Origin: Bythopirellula sp.
GTDB taxonomy: Bacteria; Planctomycetota; Planctomycetia; Pirellulales; Lacipirellulaceae
Length of the DNA stretch: 49,414 nucleotides
Assembly: GCA_028285205.1 (NCBI GenBank)
Contig: JANQQA010000019.1
Span: forward strand, 1-49,414
Reading direction: 5' to 3'
Within the stretch, counting starts at the first letter, position 1. Each line of letters begins with the position of its first letter. A program made the position numbers and the translations under genes. A model generated the notes under the pieces. It was not told the DNA's origin. It worked only from the letters and a program-made list of their open reading frames with translations, and made no database searches. Below are positions 9,139 through 17,578 of the stretch, piece by piece.

Positions 9139-10041
9139 CTACGCCGGTACTTGAGCCAGAACGTGCAATTTCGACGGTCGCTTCGGTTTGCGTCCTTGCA
9201 CTTGGATCCCTTCGATGGGCTCAATTTTCGAACGTGCTAACGCCAGTAACTTCTTCTTGTACTTGTAATACGTCGTCCTTCCTCCACCACCTACGTCGGC
9301 GAACGCTTTTACCCTTTCCGGTTCAGTGTTGAGTGATGGATCCCCAAGTACTCTTGCTAAGTTCAACGTGATTTCACATTCGCACTCAGCAAAAAATACA
9401 TCCATCCAATCTAAGCCCGCATTCTTGAGTTCCGACGCATTTACATAGTTGCGCACTGATAGCTTGGGAAAAAGAAAAAGATTCTCACCCACAAAATCAT
9501 AAATCTCTTGATCCCAGAACCACTCGGCAACTTTTCTGTGCATGGCCTCGAGAGTTGGTTCAAAGAAAATCAGGTGTCCCCTATCCTGGACTGCCCCAAC
9601 ATTGTGATTGATCGTCTCCCACTCGTTGGCGATGATTATGGTCTGTGAAGTCGTTTCAAACTCAACGGGAATGCCGCTCCCCGCCTTCGTCGCATTGGTA
9701 TACCAGCCGACTCTTTTCACCGGATCGGTTTGACACAGGCACTTGAGTAGTCGAACGCAGCTACGGTCACGAAACAGTTCATCTACATCATCAATCACCA
9801 CCGGCAAGTGACGATTCCGGTAGAGGGCCTGGTACATGCCAAAGGCGCTGGCTGACCCTTCGATCCAGAGAGCCGCTTCACCAATCTTCCTTCTCACTGA
9901 GTGACTTTTCCCGGTTCCGGCACTGCTGATGAGAATTAGTAGATTCAAGTGCCCTTCTGCGAATTTGGAGATATAGTTCTCAAACTTCTCATAGTCTCGA
10001 ATGACCAGTGAGTTCTGCGGATATCGAGGTTTGTTGGGCAT
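9139..10041 (-). CDS. P-loop ATPase, possible helicase loader of a plasmid-like replication module
   Basis: A 300-residue protein with Walker A SSAGTGKSHS (about residues 40-49) and Walker B VVIDDVDELF (about 85-94), plus a sensor-1-like TIIIANEW strand (about 135). This order matches the AAA+/RecA-like fold of DnaC/IstB-type ATPases. The C-terminal third contains a basic, helix-rich segment (GGGGRTTYYKYKKKLLALAR) that may bind DNA. It lies downstream of, and in the same direction as, the probable replication protein gene 100 bases away, which suggests a loader or partner role in replication. No strong ribosome-binding site is seen before the ATG. Function is inferred from motifs and context only. 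Confidence 0.6.
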   Translation of the reverse strand: MPNKPRYPQNSLVIRDYEKFENYISKFAEGHLNLLILISSAGTGKSHSVRRKIGEAALWIEGSASAFGMYQALYRNRHLPVVIDDVDELFRDRSCVRLLKCLCQTDPVKRVGWYTNATKAGSGIPVEFETTSQTIIIANEWETINHNVGAVQDRGHLIFFEPTLEAMHRKVAEWFWDQEIYDFVGENLFLFPKLSVRNYVNASELKNAGLDWMDVFFAECECEITLNLARVLGDPSLNTEPERVKAFADVGGGGRTTYYKYKKKLLALARSKIEPIEGIQVQGRKPKRPSKLHVLAQVPA

Positions 10042-10140
10042 AGAGCATCAATAGCGCGCATACGAAAGAATGGCAAACCTTAAATAACCGAGTTCCTCAA
10101 CGAATGCAGATCCTGAAACCGCGAACTGGCGAACTGATAG

Positions 10141-11409
10141 CTAAGCTGCATGCTTAGCTCCCAGCTTCTTGAGTTCTTCTCTAATGAATTGCCGGCTGGC
10201 AGCAATCTCCCCTGGATCCGAGGTGTCCCAGGTTTCATCCACAATACAAGAGCCACTTTCTTCTGAGGATATAGAACTGGAACCTTCAGTGTTCTCCCGA
10301 TACTCGGAAATCACCTTCAGAGCGATATCCTCATGAGCAAGGGTAACATAGTCACATTTCTTCTCCCGGATCAGCCAAACAAAAAGACTACCCGGTTTCC
10401 TTCCAGCAGACCTCGCTTTCACCGCAGCTGCTACGAAGAACTGAAAGTTGGGCAATGTCTTTTCGATCCACCTTTGCTGCTCGAAGAGTATTTCCAATCG
10501 TCTGATATCCCAAAGGTCAGACCGTTTCACGTTGTTCAGATTAGGAACAGCGCGATTCTGTTTTGAAAAAACACCAGATCGTTTCTGGTTTCTAACGACT
10601 AGCGTAGCTAGTTTTTTGTCTCTATATGGGCGTCCTACCGAGTTGCACTTCTGGTCAACAGGCGGTCCTGTTTCATGCACTACTTGTTGCTTCGATTCTC
10701 GGCACCAATCCAACAGCACTTGGGCATAATGTCCGTCTCGGTTGAGCTTTCGTTGATACTTGGTGGCGTCAGGCTTGACACGCTTTTGATCGATGAGATT
10801 CTTTCTGGCTAACTTCCAACGTGATCGATGAAGTCCCGTGTAGTAGATAAAGGTTTCCAGTTTGAAAGTGGCGGCATTACTTACTTTACTAGATCGCTTA
10901 CTTTTGAATGCCAGACAGGCAGCACAGTAGAACAGATGCAGCAGTGGCACCAATTTGGAGCGAGTTGATTGACTCCATTCGAGCAACCACTCATGGGGTA
11001 CTGGGACTGGCCTGATGATAGAACGAACAAAACCTCCATGTTCATCAAGCCCGGATATTAGCCCCAGGAACGGCCTGGCTTCTGGGAGGGGCGTTTGTGT
11101 AATAGTGACGATCTTGCCTTGCTTTGAGATCAGCTTCAGATCTGACAGTTCATTCCAGAGTGCTTGGAGACTTTTTCTGCCACCAAGGATAGATCGAAGC
11201 TCAGCGGTACTTGGACCTTCCCAGGCCTTGGATGGATACCCTTGTTGCTTCAGAGATCGCTCGGTTGCTTCCTGCTTGGCCTCCAAGTATAGGTAGCAAC
11301 AAAGCAAGCGAAAAGCCTCAAACGACTTGAGGTTATGTATCACCACCACAAATATATTGACTAGCTGCGTAACACTAAGCGTCTTGTACCCTTTCAAAGA
11401 ATAAACCAT
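10141..11409 (-). CDS. Probable plasmid-type replication protein (unrecognised family)
   Basis: A 422-residue soluble basic protein. ATG 11409 is chosen over an upstream TTG because an ideal GGAGGG lies 7 bases before it. I do not recognise the family with certainty. The N-terminal half looks like winged-helix segments (for example LRSILGGRKSLQALWNELSD followed by LKLISKQGKIVTITQ), which is the usual build of plasmid RepA-type initiators. A second helix-rich, Lys/Arg-rich block follows (RSRWKLARKNLIDQKRVKP), and the C-terminus is acidic and Ser-rich. It is divergent from parA across a 1.1 kb region with hairpins, which fits a rep - origin - par layout. It could instead be a phage-type replication or regulatory protein. 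Confidence 0.4.
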   Translation of the reverse strand: MVYSLKGYKTLSVTQLVNIFVVVIHNLKSFEAFRLLCCYLYLEAKQEATERSLKQQGYPSKAWEGPSTAELRSILGGRKSLQALWNELSDLKLISKQGKIVTITQTPLPEARPFLGLISGLDEHGGFVRSIIRPVPVPHEWLLEWSQSTRSKLVPLLHLFYCAACLAFKSKRSSKVSNAATFKLETFIYYTGLHRSRWKLARKNLIDQKRVKPDATKYQRKLNRDGHYAQVLLDWCRESKQQVVHETGPPVDQKCNSVGRPYRDKKLATLVVRNQKRSGVFSKQNRAVPNLNNVKRSDLWDIRRLEILFEQQRWIEKTLPNFQFFVAAAVKARSAGRKPGSLFVWLIREKKCDYVTLAHEDIALKVISEYRENTEGSSSISSEESGSCIVDETWDTSDPGEIAASRQFIREELKKLGAKHAA

Positions 11410-12567
11410 CCCTGTTCCCTCCAAAGCGAGGAGGACTTACTAGCAACACTACACCTGTACTGACCGATGCAGTTTGTTGTTGACGGATACAGATCAACTG
11501 GGTTAGCCTTTGCATGTAGGGTTGAGGCCAGCGAATTAGTCTGATTTCACGTATCAACTGATCTCGCAGGAGTAGCTGTTACTACTCTTGCGAGTTATCT
11601 CTCACTACCAAGCTCCTCTAATTCATACACACTCCGTTCATTGCCAGCCGAATAATCTCGAATGGCCAATTATTTGATTGGGTTCTATCCCAAATTTCTT
11701 CTCCCCAACGCTGCCCTAGATTGCTCAAAATCAGTGAGCCGAGCAGCGAGTAAAAAAATATTGGGCGGATGTCGAAAAGTGGTTGACTGAGAAATCTAGG
11801 CGTGCAATTTTGGGGATGTTCTTGACGCGTTGGTCGATTTCTTGGTCAACGTTTTCTACCGCTACATCGTAGAGCAGTTTACTGAATGGGGATTCGGTAA
11901 ACTTGCGCTTTGGATGCGATCATATAACAGTGTTCTCTGCTCTGGTGCTTCTCTGCTACTCCTCTGTTTTTGCTTCATGTACGTAGTCCATCTACACTTC
12001 AACAGAATTAAAACTAGCACTGAACACTGCGTGCCGAAAGATATTATTCTTCGATCAAGGCTGACCCAAATCGCAGTGTGCGATCCCGATGCTCGTTGTG
12101 ACATCGAACTGTGATTCCTAAATGGAATATCTGGCGGACTACCGGATGCTGTGGCTTTCATGCCTGCTCTACTATTCGGGGAGCTTTTCTGCCTGAATCA
12201 CTACCCCAAACGAGCTGATTTTCTGCTCGATCTGTCCTCAAGTAAGAATTCGGCAAAAGCCCCAGGAGGCAAACTTCGTTGTTTCTGGGGGCCGAGCACT
12301 CGTTCGAGATAAATCTACCGTCCTGGGCCTATCAGACCCCTGTAACGCGATTTTGAGACAATGACCCAAACCGCAGTCCTCACAACAAACTCTAATCTTG
12401 GGCATGCATGCAGGGTTGCATGATTGCGTGAAAGCCTACAAGACATCATGACCCCAAGCAACAATTCAAGCAGTATTGAAGCCGCTCCTGCAAGCATTCA
12501 GTAATGCTGGTAGCCCTGCAAGAAAGCATCTTGCCAACGTCGGATGGATCGAGTTACTTCTGGATCC
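11410..12567. other. 1.1 kb divergent region between the putative rep and parA genes; candidate origin/partition site
   Basis: No convincing gene; an open frame at 11830-12114 starts with TTG, lacks a ribosome-binding site and was not accepted. The region holds a long hairpin at 11563-11594 (listed separately), a short ATCAACTG repeat at about 11488 and 11554, and two small dyads just before parA: GCATT/AATGC at 12494-12507 and GCAAGA/TCTTGC at 12518-12534. These last two could be the parA operator or centromere. Interpretation as origin/partition DNA is an inference from position. Confidence 0.4.
11563..11594. repeat. Long inverted repeat (13-bp arms) in the rep-par intergenic region
   Basis: Arms at 11563-11575 and 11582-11594 pair over 13 positions with one mismatch (G-T in RNA terms), around a six-base loop CTGTTA. 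No T-run follows on either strand, so it is less likely to be a simple terminator. It could be an operator, a replication-origin structure or part of the rep leader. Confidence 0.6.
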
Positions 12568-13338
12568 ATGATTATCACCATCACCAACTCTAAGGGCGGC
12601 GTGATGAAAACGACCCTTGCCATCCATCTAGCGACTTGGTTCTACATTCATCTCTGCAAAGTGCTGTTTGTCGACGCCGATCCCCAGCGATTAGGTCACC
12701 GGTGGGCGAAGGCGATCAACTCTCCGCTAGAACTGAAGTTAATGACCAACCCAAGAAAAATCTATGAGCAGCTTCCCAAGATTTCCTCTCAATATGATGC
12801 CGTCGTGGTAGATGCTCCCGGTGGGATGAACGACATCACGGGTGCGATCCTGCATGTTGCCGATAATGCCTTGATCCCAACTGGCGGTAGCTACCTCGAC
12901 CTGGAAGGATCGGAGTGGACAATCGAAACAATCAAAAACATTCAGCAGCAGAGGAGCGGCTTACCGAATACTGGACTGATCGCAACTAGATACAAAGAAG
13001 GCACCAAGACCGCGAGCAACCTGGAGAGTATAGCCAAGTCGCTCAAATTCGGATTCGTGAAATCGGGCATTCCACATAAAGAAATAATCGCTCAGGCCCG
13101 AGGGATTCGTAACGATGAAAACACCGGCTGGAAGTCGGAGCCAAGTTTGATTTGGGATATGGGGCGGAGGAAAGAAGTCCGAACAGCTGCCCTTTGGTTT
13201 GATACTGTCTTTCAAGAAATCTTTGCCGGAGCCTGCTTGGAGGATCCTGATCGGATCATAAGGATGGTGACACCGAAATCTCAACGAGAACATTTTGCGA
13301 AGGAGAACCATGGAAAAAAACTCGTCAGCAACGGCTGA
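12568..13338 (+). CDS. parA: ParA-family partition ATPase
   Basis: About 256 residues. ATG 12568 is preferred because ParA proteins begin directly with the first strand (MIITITNSKGG); an in-frame ATG eight codons upstream is possible. The deviant Walker A reads KGGVMKTT instead of KGGVGKTT but keeps both signature lysines. Walker A' is VLFVDADPQ and Walker B is DAVVVDAPGG. This is the short ParA type (Ib-like) without an N-terminal DNA-binding domain. It overlaps the next gene by 29 bases, the standard parA-parB arrangement. It would segregate or position the replicon of the plasmid-like module; an integrated element would use it after excision. Short dyads upstream (12494-12534) are candidate operators. 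Confidence 0.88.
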   Translation: MIITITNSKGGVMKTTLAIHLATWFYIHLCKVLFVDADPQRLGHRWAKAINSPLELKLMTNPRKIYEQLPKISSQYDAVVVDAPGGMNDITGAILHVADNALIPTGGSYLDLEGSEWTIETIKNIQQQRSGLPNTGLIATRYKEGTKTASNLESIAKSLKFGFVKSGIPHKEIIAQARGIRNDENTGWKSEPSLIWDMGRRKEVRTAALWFDTVFQEIFAGACLEDPDRIIRMVTPKSQREHFAKENHGKKLVSNG

Positions 13339-13933
13339 CACAGATATGCCCCCCATACCTACGTTCAGTTTCGGAAATAAAGTTAAGCAAGTTGAAAATG
13401 ACACCAGTCCTGACGAGCTTGGCTCTGCCTCAGTGGAGCAGTCAAGGACTTCGCACAATCGAAACAGTCCCGCCAAACGGGCTGGTCGTGGAATCAACAT
13501 CAAGAAGGATATCACCGAAAAAGAGGGCGCGCAGATCGTGGGCCCACCGGTGACTTTTTCAACAGAAGTGCGTCGTAGTATCCAGACGGATCTGGCGATC
13601 ATCAGCTATAAGAAAGGAATGACTATCAAACGGATCCTCCACGAAGCATTTACGCTTTGGCTCGCGTCACCAGATGTGTCCGAAATTCAAAAGCAAAAAA
13701 AGCTTAAGCTCATGCAATTACCTGAGCGTGATCCTATTGATTCATTCAGCAATAGAATTCGCTCGGACTTGAAACGGCAACTGGCCAAACTCAAATTTGA
13801 GCGGGAGGGCGTTCAGCACCCGATCAGAACGATTGGGGCTTTTACCGAAGAAGCGCTCATCAACTGGATCCCGCAGCAGTCTGAGTTTTCTGTCGAAGAG
13901 CGATCAGAACGCCTTTCTCAAAAAGCCGCTTGA
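13310..13933 (+). CDS. Small ParB-like centromere-binding partner with two ribbon-helix-helix-like segments (predicted)
   Basis: About 207 residues, starting at ATG 13310 with an excellent AAGGAG at 13300-13305. The N-terminal 75 residues are polar and probably disordered. Two segments then resemble each other: VTFSTEVRRSIQTDLAII with a following KGMTIKRILHEAFTLWL, and IDSFSNRIRSDLKRQLA with IRTIGAFTEEALINWI. Each looks like a strand-helix-helix unit of the MetJ/Arc class. Partner proteins of short ParA ATPases are commonly ribbon-helix-helix DNA binders, so a centromere-binding and autoregulatory role is likely. A small dyad (CCGCT/AGCGG, 13972-13983) lies between this gene and the convergent integrase gene. 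Family assignment is by context; I do not recognise the sequence. Confidence 0.5.
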   Translation: MEKNSSATADTDMPPIPTFSFGNKVKQVENDTSPDELGSASVEQSRTSHNRNSPAKRAGRGINIKKDITEKEGAQIVGPPVTFSTEVRRSIQTDLAIISYKKGMTIKRILHEAFTLWLASPDVSEIQKQKKLKLMQLPERDPIDSFSNRIRSDLKRQLAKLKFEREGVQHPIRTIGAFTEEALINWIPQQSEFSVEERSERLSQKAA

Positions 13934-13995
13934 TCGCCTCCAGTTCGCCAATTCGCTGTTTTGCGATCTGCCCGCTCCAGCGGCAGCAGCTGACG

Positions 13996-14988
13996 CTAGT
14001 CTGTAGAGTTCAGTGCGGCCAGCAGGTGATCACCGTCCTGAGCCACATGCTGATAAATCTTAGCCAGCGTCGAAACATCTGCGTGCCCCAGTAGCTCGGC
14101 AACAACAATCGGGCTGACTCCCGCCTTAAGCTTTCTCGTGGCAAACGAATGCCGCCACATATATTGACAGTATCGTTTGCCGACTTTCTTCTCCAGGCGT
14201 TCGAACCGGCACTTCACCGCAGAGGAGGTCCAAGGCTTGCCTTTGCTGTTGAGAAAAATGTACGGACTGCCGTTGATGTTTCGTTCGATGATCCGTCTAG
14301 CACGCCCTGTGAGATAGATGACGCGCTGTTTCCTTTTTCCTTTGGCTTCCTCTTCAGTAATAACGCAACGCGAATTATCTAGATCCAACTGATCTTTACG
14401 CAAACCCTTGGCCTCCTGAGGACGACACCCAACGTCCCAGCAAAAGACCAGTAGATCGCGAAAGCATTTTGCTTGGATATGCTTCATCAGCTGCACCATT
14501 TCAGGCAGCTCGATAAATTCGGTTCGCTTTGCTGCCGAGGGGCGTTTCATTCCGCCGATCGGATTACTCGCGATCCATCCTTCGCGGTACCCCCAACTGT
14601 AAGCAGTTTTGACTGCGGTGATTCGAGCCCGCTCGGCAGTAGCCCGAGCATCGACCCACTGCCGGACGATCTTTGGGGTTAGCTTGGAGGCTCGCATCGT
14701 TTGGGGGGCGTACCCCTTTGGTACGAGAAAATCGAGAAGATCTTGGAGGTAATCCTGGTACCATTTCGTGGTCTTGGGTTCCTTGCTCTTCCGACAATCA
14801 GAAATGAAGGCATCAAGCAGGGACGCTACCGATCCGTCGGTGGCATTCTTGGGCTGGGAAGCCATCAATTCGTAGTAGCGTTCGTGGGCTTCTTTTTTGG
14901 TGGTGGCTAGTTTATGCTGTTTGCCATGAATACAGACGTACCATGCCTTACGAGCTTTCCAGTACCAAGGGCGGGGCGTTTTTGCCAT
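13996..14988 (-). CDS. Tyrosine recombinase/integrase (intact)
   Basis: A 330-residue integrase. The N-terminal part (WYWKARKAWYVCIHGKQHKL) is the AP2-like arm-binding start typical of planctomycete integrases; a core-binding SAM-like domain follows, then the catalytic domain. Catalytic residues are visible: Arg in DVGCRPQEAKGL, the box II His-Arg region in MWRHSFATRKL, a His in LLGHADVSTLAK and the nucleophile Tyr in KIYQHV. The start at 14988 lies 80 bases before the tRNA-Pro gene, and two ACCGTGTCA repeats sit between them. It is the natural integrase for the rep/par module to its left. It differs clearly from the integrase on the other side of the tRNA. Confidence 0.9.
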   Translation of the reverse strand: MAKTPRPWYWKARKAWYVCIHGKQHKLATTKKEAHERYYELMASQPKNATDGSVASLLDAFISDCRKSKEPKTTKWYQDYLQDLLDFLVPKGYAPQTMRASKLTPKIVRQWVDARATAERARITAVKTAYSWGYREGWIASNPIGGMKRPSAAKRTEFIELPEMVQLMKHIQAKCFRDLLVFCWDVGCRPQEAKGLRKDQLDLDNSRCVITEEEAKGKRKQRVIYLTGRARRIIERNINGSPYIFLNSKGKPWTSSAVKCRFERLEKKVGKRYCQYMWRHSFATRKLKAGVSPIVVAELLGHADVSTLAKIYQHVAQDGDHLLAALNSTD

Positions 14989-14991
14989 AAT

Positions 14992-15013
14992 ACCGTGTCA
15001 CCTAACCGTGTCA
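14992..15013. repeat. Direct repeat ACCGTGTCA x2, possible arm-type integrase sites
   Basis: ACCGTGTCA occurs at 14992-15000 and 15005-15013 (13-base spacing), directly after the start of the left integrase gene and before the tRNA promoter. Its position mirrors the CTACAGTAAA repeats of the right-hand integrase, which suggests arm-type binding sites. No second copy was found elsewhere in the left module. Confidence 0.45.
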
Positions 15014-15029
15014 GTGCTGTTTTTCACTC

Positions 15030-15058
15030 CTTTCATTATTGCGATAAGTACATATAAT
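15030..15058 (+). promoter_or_regulatory. Promoter of tRNA-Pro
   Basis: A perfect TATAAT lies at 15053-15058, 11 bases before the mature tRNA 5' end. The -35 position at 17-bp spacing reads CTTTCA, a partial match to TTGACA. Spacing to the tRNA fits transcription starting at about 15065. Confidence 0.7.
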
Positions 15059-15068
15059 ACAAGAGTTT

Positions 15069-15142
15069 CGGGCCGTGGCGCAGTCTGGTAGCGCGTTTGA
15101 CTGGGGGTCAAAAGGTCGCTGGTTCGAGTCCAGTCGGCCCGA
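15069..15142 (+). tRNA. tRNA-Pro (anticodon GGG)
   Basis: Full cloverleaf: a 7-bp acceptor stem CGGGCCG (15069-15075) with CGGCCCG (15135-15141) and discriminator A; D stem GCGC/GCGC; anticodon stem TTTGA/TCAAA around loop CTGGGGG (15101-15107), giving anticodon GGG; T arm GCTGG-TTCGAGT-CCAGT. CCA is not encoded. Its 3' part is the integration site of the island to the right. The gene stays complete because the repeated segment is identical on both sides. Confidence 0.97.
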
Positions 15143-15146
15143 CTTA
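15101..15146 (+). repeat. attL: left copy of the 46-bp direct repeat inside tRNA-Pro
   Basis: This segment, from the first base of the anticodon loop to four bases past the tRNA, is repeated exactly at 32317-32362. It marks the left end of the island and contains the crossover core for the right-hand integrase. Confidence 0.95.
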
Positions 15147-15192
15147 TAAAACAAGGGGTGAAACGAACACGCCCGCTGTTTGGCAAACCCAT

Positions 15193-15215
15193 CTACAGTA
15201 AATCCTACAGTAAAT
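15193..15215. repeat. Left arm-type repeats (CTACAGTAAAT x2)
   Basis: CTACAGTAAAT at 15193-15203 and again at 15205-15215. The same pair occurs just inside the right end of the island (32202-32223). Position and duplication at both ends fit arm-type binding sites of the island integrase. Confidence 0.75.
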
Positions 15216-15263
15216 AACGCCGAAAGCTTTTGCGAGCTAGGCTTTTACTGGAGGATTTTTCTG

Positions 15264-16334
15264 ATGGGACGTCGAAGAAAAGGTCCGTGGCAGAGGAAGG
15301 GCAAGACGGCGGATAAGCACTGGTACACCTCCATTGGTCGCCAGACGGTCAAGGTGGCAGACAAGTCTTCGTCGTACGAGGAGGCTTATCAGAAGTACGT
15401 CGAGTTGGTAGCAGATCGTGGTGATGCAAGTCCGAATGAGCTGCTCGTCAAGAATCTGATCTGGCGTTTCCTAAAATGGACGGAGACCAATCGGTCGCAC
15501 TCCACGTTTGTTTTCTACCAGCGCTATCTGAACGCGTTTGCCAAGCATCACGGCAGAAAGCGCGTCAGCTCACTCTTACCCAGGCATGTTGAACGCTGGG
15601 TAGAGACCGAGTACATCGACAGTTCGCCGACAACCCGTAACGGAATCATGAAGGCGGTTTCACGGGCGATCAACTGGGGCATCCAGAAGCGATATCTGAA
15701 GCACAACCCGCTCGTTGGAATGGAGAAGCCTACTCGATCGCCGCGTGAGCTAGTGATCAACCAGGAGCAGTTTACCGAGCTCCTTTCCCATGTGCCGGAC
15801 GCAGAGTTTCGAGACTACCTGCTGTTCGTTTGGAACACTGGCTGCCGAGCCATGGAGGTTCGCGTCATCGCAAAGCGGCACTTCGACGGATCGACCATTA
15901 CCTTGCCCGCCGCTGAGGCGAAGGGCAAGAAGTATCCACGCGTTATCTATCCCAATGAGGTAGCGATGGGGATCATTTAGCGGCTTGCGGCAAAGCACCC
16001 GACCGGTCCACTCTTTCGGCGGCCAGACGGCAAGCCTTGGACGGCGAATTCAGTAAGATTGAGGTTTAAGCGCAAGACTCCCTCGGGCAAGGTATTGGGA
16101 CTAGCTGCCAAAATCGGCGTACCGGGACTATGTGCCACGACACTGAGGCACTCTTGGGCGACTATCGCGCTGAAGAACGGGATGGATTCTACGACAGCCA
16201 GCATTCTGATGGGGCATCGTGATCCGGCGACCCTAATCCGCAACTATCAGCATCTGTCCCAAGACCAGGATTACCTGATTAGTGCCGTCAATAGTCTTCC
16301 TGCTGTTGATACTCAGCAAGTTGATGCGGCGTGA
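15264..16334 (+). pseudogene. Island tyrosine integrase interrupted by one in-frame TAG
   Basis: ATG 15264 is the start, with GGAGG at 15250-15254. The frame is open except for a TAG at 15978-15980 and then continues in the same frame to the stop ending at 16334, giving a normal-length integrase of about 356 codons. Before the TAG: arm-binding start (HWYTSIGRQTVKVADK), core-binding domain and catalytic Arg in WNTGCRAMEV. After it: box II TLRHSWAT, LMGHRDP and the Tyr in IRNYQHL. Truncation at the TAG removes the box II residues and the nucleophile, so the short product cannot recombine. The lost codon is probably CAG or GAG. Either the gene is dead and the island fixed, or the TAG is read through at low level. 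The 3' end overlaps the convergent excisionase-like gene by 47 bases. Confidence 0.88.
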
Positions 16335-16593
16335 CGATGATGCGGCGGCCAATCCGCTTGTGGCCAAGATCGCCTTGAGCACATAGCTTGTAGACCATCT
16401 CATTGGATACGCCGAGTATTTGGGCAACGGCCGAAACACTCATCGCTTGGTGAGAGTCTTTACCTGATCGACCGGCAACATCTGCCTGCACCTGAGCCAG
16501 CACCATAGTAGCGGCAGCGTTAGGGTCTCCGGTCTTTCCAAACCAGTGATCGTACAACTTCACAAAAGAGGAGTCAGTGTTCAAATTCAACAA
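16288..16593 (-). CDS. Excisionase/MerR-like helix-turn-helix protein
   Basis: About 101 residues. The C-terminal half is an excisionase-family DNA-binding domain: MSVSAVAQILGVSNEMVYKL, then CAQGDLGHKRIGRRIIVTPHQLAEY, the helix-turn-helix plus wing pattern. The N-terminus is uncertain: the open frame starts with TTG, a GTG lies ten codons inside, and no good ribosome-binding site is visible for any start. It lies opposite the integrase 3' end, a usual place for a recombination directionality factor, so control of excision is the most likely role. It could instead regulate transcription. Confidence 0.7.
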   Translation of the reverse strand: MLNLNTDSSFVKLYDHWFGKTGDPNAAATMVLAQVQADVAGRSGKDSHQAMSVSAVAQILGVSNEMVYKLCAQGDLGHKRIGRRIIVTPHQLAEYQQQEDY

Positions 16594-16807
16594 TTCAGGT
16601 GGGCCTTATGATGGGAGTGCAGATGAGAAAATGGATGTGAGTGCTGGCCCTCGATAGCTCTCACACCGACGACATTCAGTTTGGGAAATGTCAGAGATTG
16701 TGGAATTTCAAAAATCGCTCCTTTTTGACTCTACAAAACAAGGGGTTTGGGAGGGTGAATATCAGGAATAAGGGGGTGCCCGGTATCCAAGTACCTATAA
16801 CCCTAAA

Positions 16808-17239
16808 TCATGCTGCCAGAGCAACTTTCCCTGGACAGTCGCGGCCACACTTTGCATATCTGCCGAAGTGAGCGTTGCCACAGTCAGGACATACTTTCGG
16901 TTCCCTGTCCTTTGGATACTCATCCAATTGCCAAGAAGGCACGTAATCCTTCCATGAGCCGCCTTCAATGTCACTGATAGTTAATGTGACGAGTCGTTGG
17001 ATGGCAAGTTTGTTGGGTGGTGAAGTATATTTGCCGCGAACTTTCTTGCCATTTCGCTTAACCCACTGGCGGTAGGAGCGGGGGGATTGCGATAAGAGAA
17101 AAACACACGCCTCAATGAGGCGTCGAACGTGCATCTCTCCTTGATCGCTATAGGTCGTCTGCCCACCGACCCAGTGCTCTGCACTCTTTAATCTACGGAC
17201 AATTGTCTGCTCACTAGTTTTTCGTTTTGTCGAACTCAT
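16808..17239 (-). CDS. Island protein with C-terminal zinc-ribbon-like motif, function unknown
   Basis: About 143 residues. ATG 17239 is chosen because AAGGAG precedes it by 5 bases (an in-frame start lies 20 codons upstream). The protein is basic. Its C-terminus holds CPDCGNAHFGRYAKCGRDC, which could bind one zinc ion. I do not recognise the rest. It lies in the same direction as the 62-residue zinc-ribbon gene and the Prim-Pol gene, so it is likely part of the island replication operon. Confidence 0.6.
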   Translation of the reverse strand: MSSTKRKTSEQTIVRRLKSAEHWVGGQTTYSDQGEMHVRRLIEACVFLLSQSPRSYRQWVKRNGKKVRGKYTSPPNKLAIQRLVTLTISDIEGGSWKDYVPSWQLDEYPKDREPKVCPDCGNAHFGRYAKCGRDCPGKVALAA

Positions 17240-17339
17240 TAGCACTCCTTCAAAACAATGGGAAAGAAGAGGTCTAAAAACTCCGTATTCCAGAGCCAAG
17301 ATTCATTGTCTGCACTGTCTACTAGGTTGAGCCTTGCAA

Positions 17340-17528
17340 CTACCTTGCAAACGGCCATTCAACAACATTTCCACCACACTTAAGGCAACGATATCCGCCT
17401 GCCTGATCCATTTGGTAGCGGAACAAACGCAGGACGTGACCACAGGCAACGCATTTACATAGGACGCCTGTCCTGTTCCGGCGATTCTGTTGAGTTGACC
17501 AAGTCTTTCGCTTTAAGCGTCTTTTCAT
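17340..17528 (-). CDS. Short zinc-ribbon protein
   Basis: A 62-residue, strongly basic protein (MKRRLKRKTW start). GGGAG lies about 9 bases before the ATG. Two CxxC pairs (CVACGH and CLKCGG, about 24 residues apart) form a likely zinc ribbon. It sits between Prim-Pol and the other zinc-ribbon protein and is co-directional with both. The function is unknown; a DNA- or RNA-binding accessory role is plausible. Confidence 0.6.
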   Translation of the reverse strand: MKRRLKRKTWSTQQNRRNRTGVLCKCVACGHVLRLFRYQMDQAGGYRCLKCGGNVVEWPFAR

Positions 17529-17578
17529 TTCTTCTCCCTTTTTTAAAGTTCAGTTTGGGGGTGAGAGACATGATTGCT

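Noticed and set aside
11830..12114. 94-codon open frame with a hydrophobic segment in the rep-par spacer
   Set aside because: TTG start, no ribosome-binding site, no recognisable domain; treated as non-coding.
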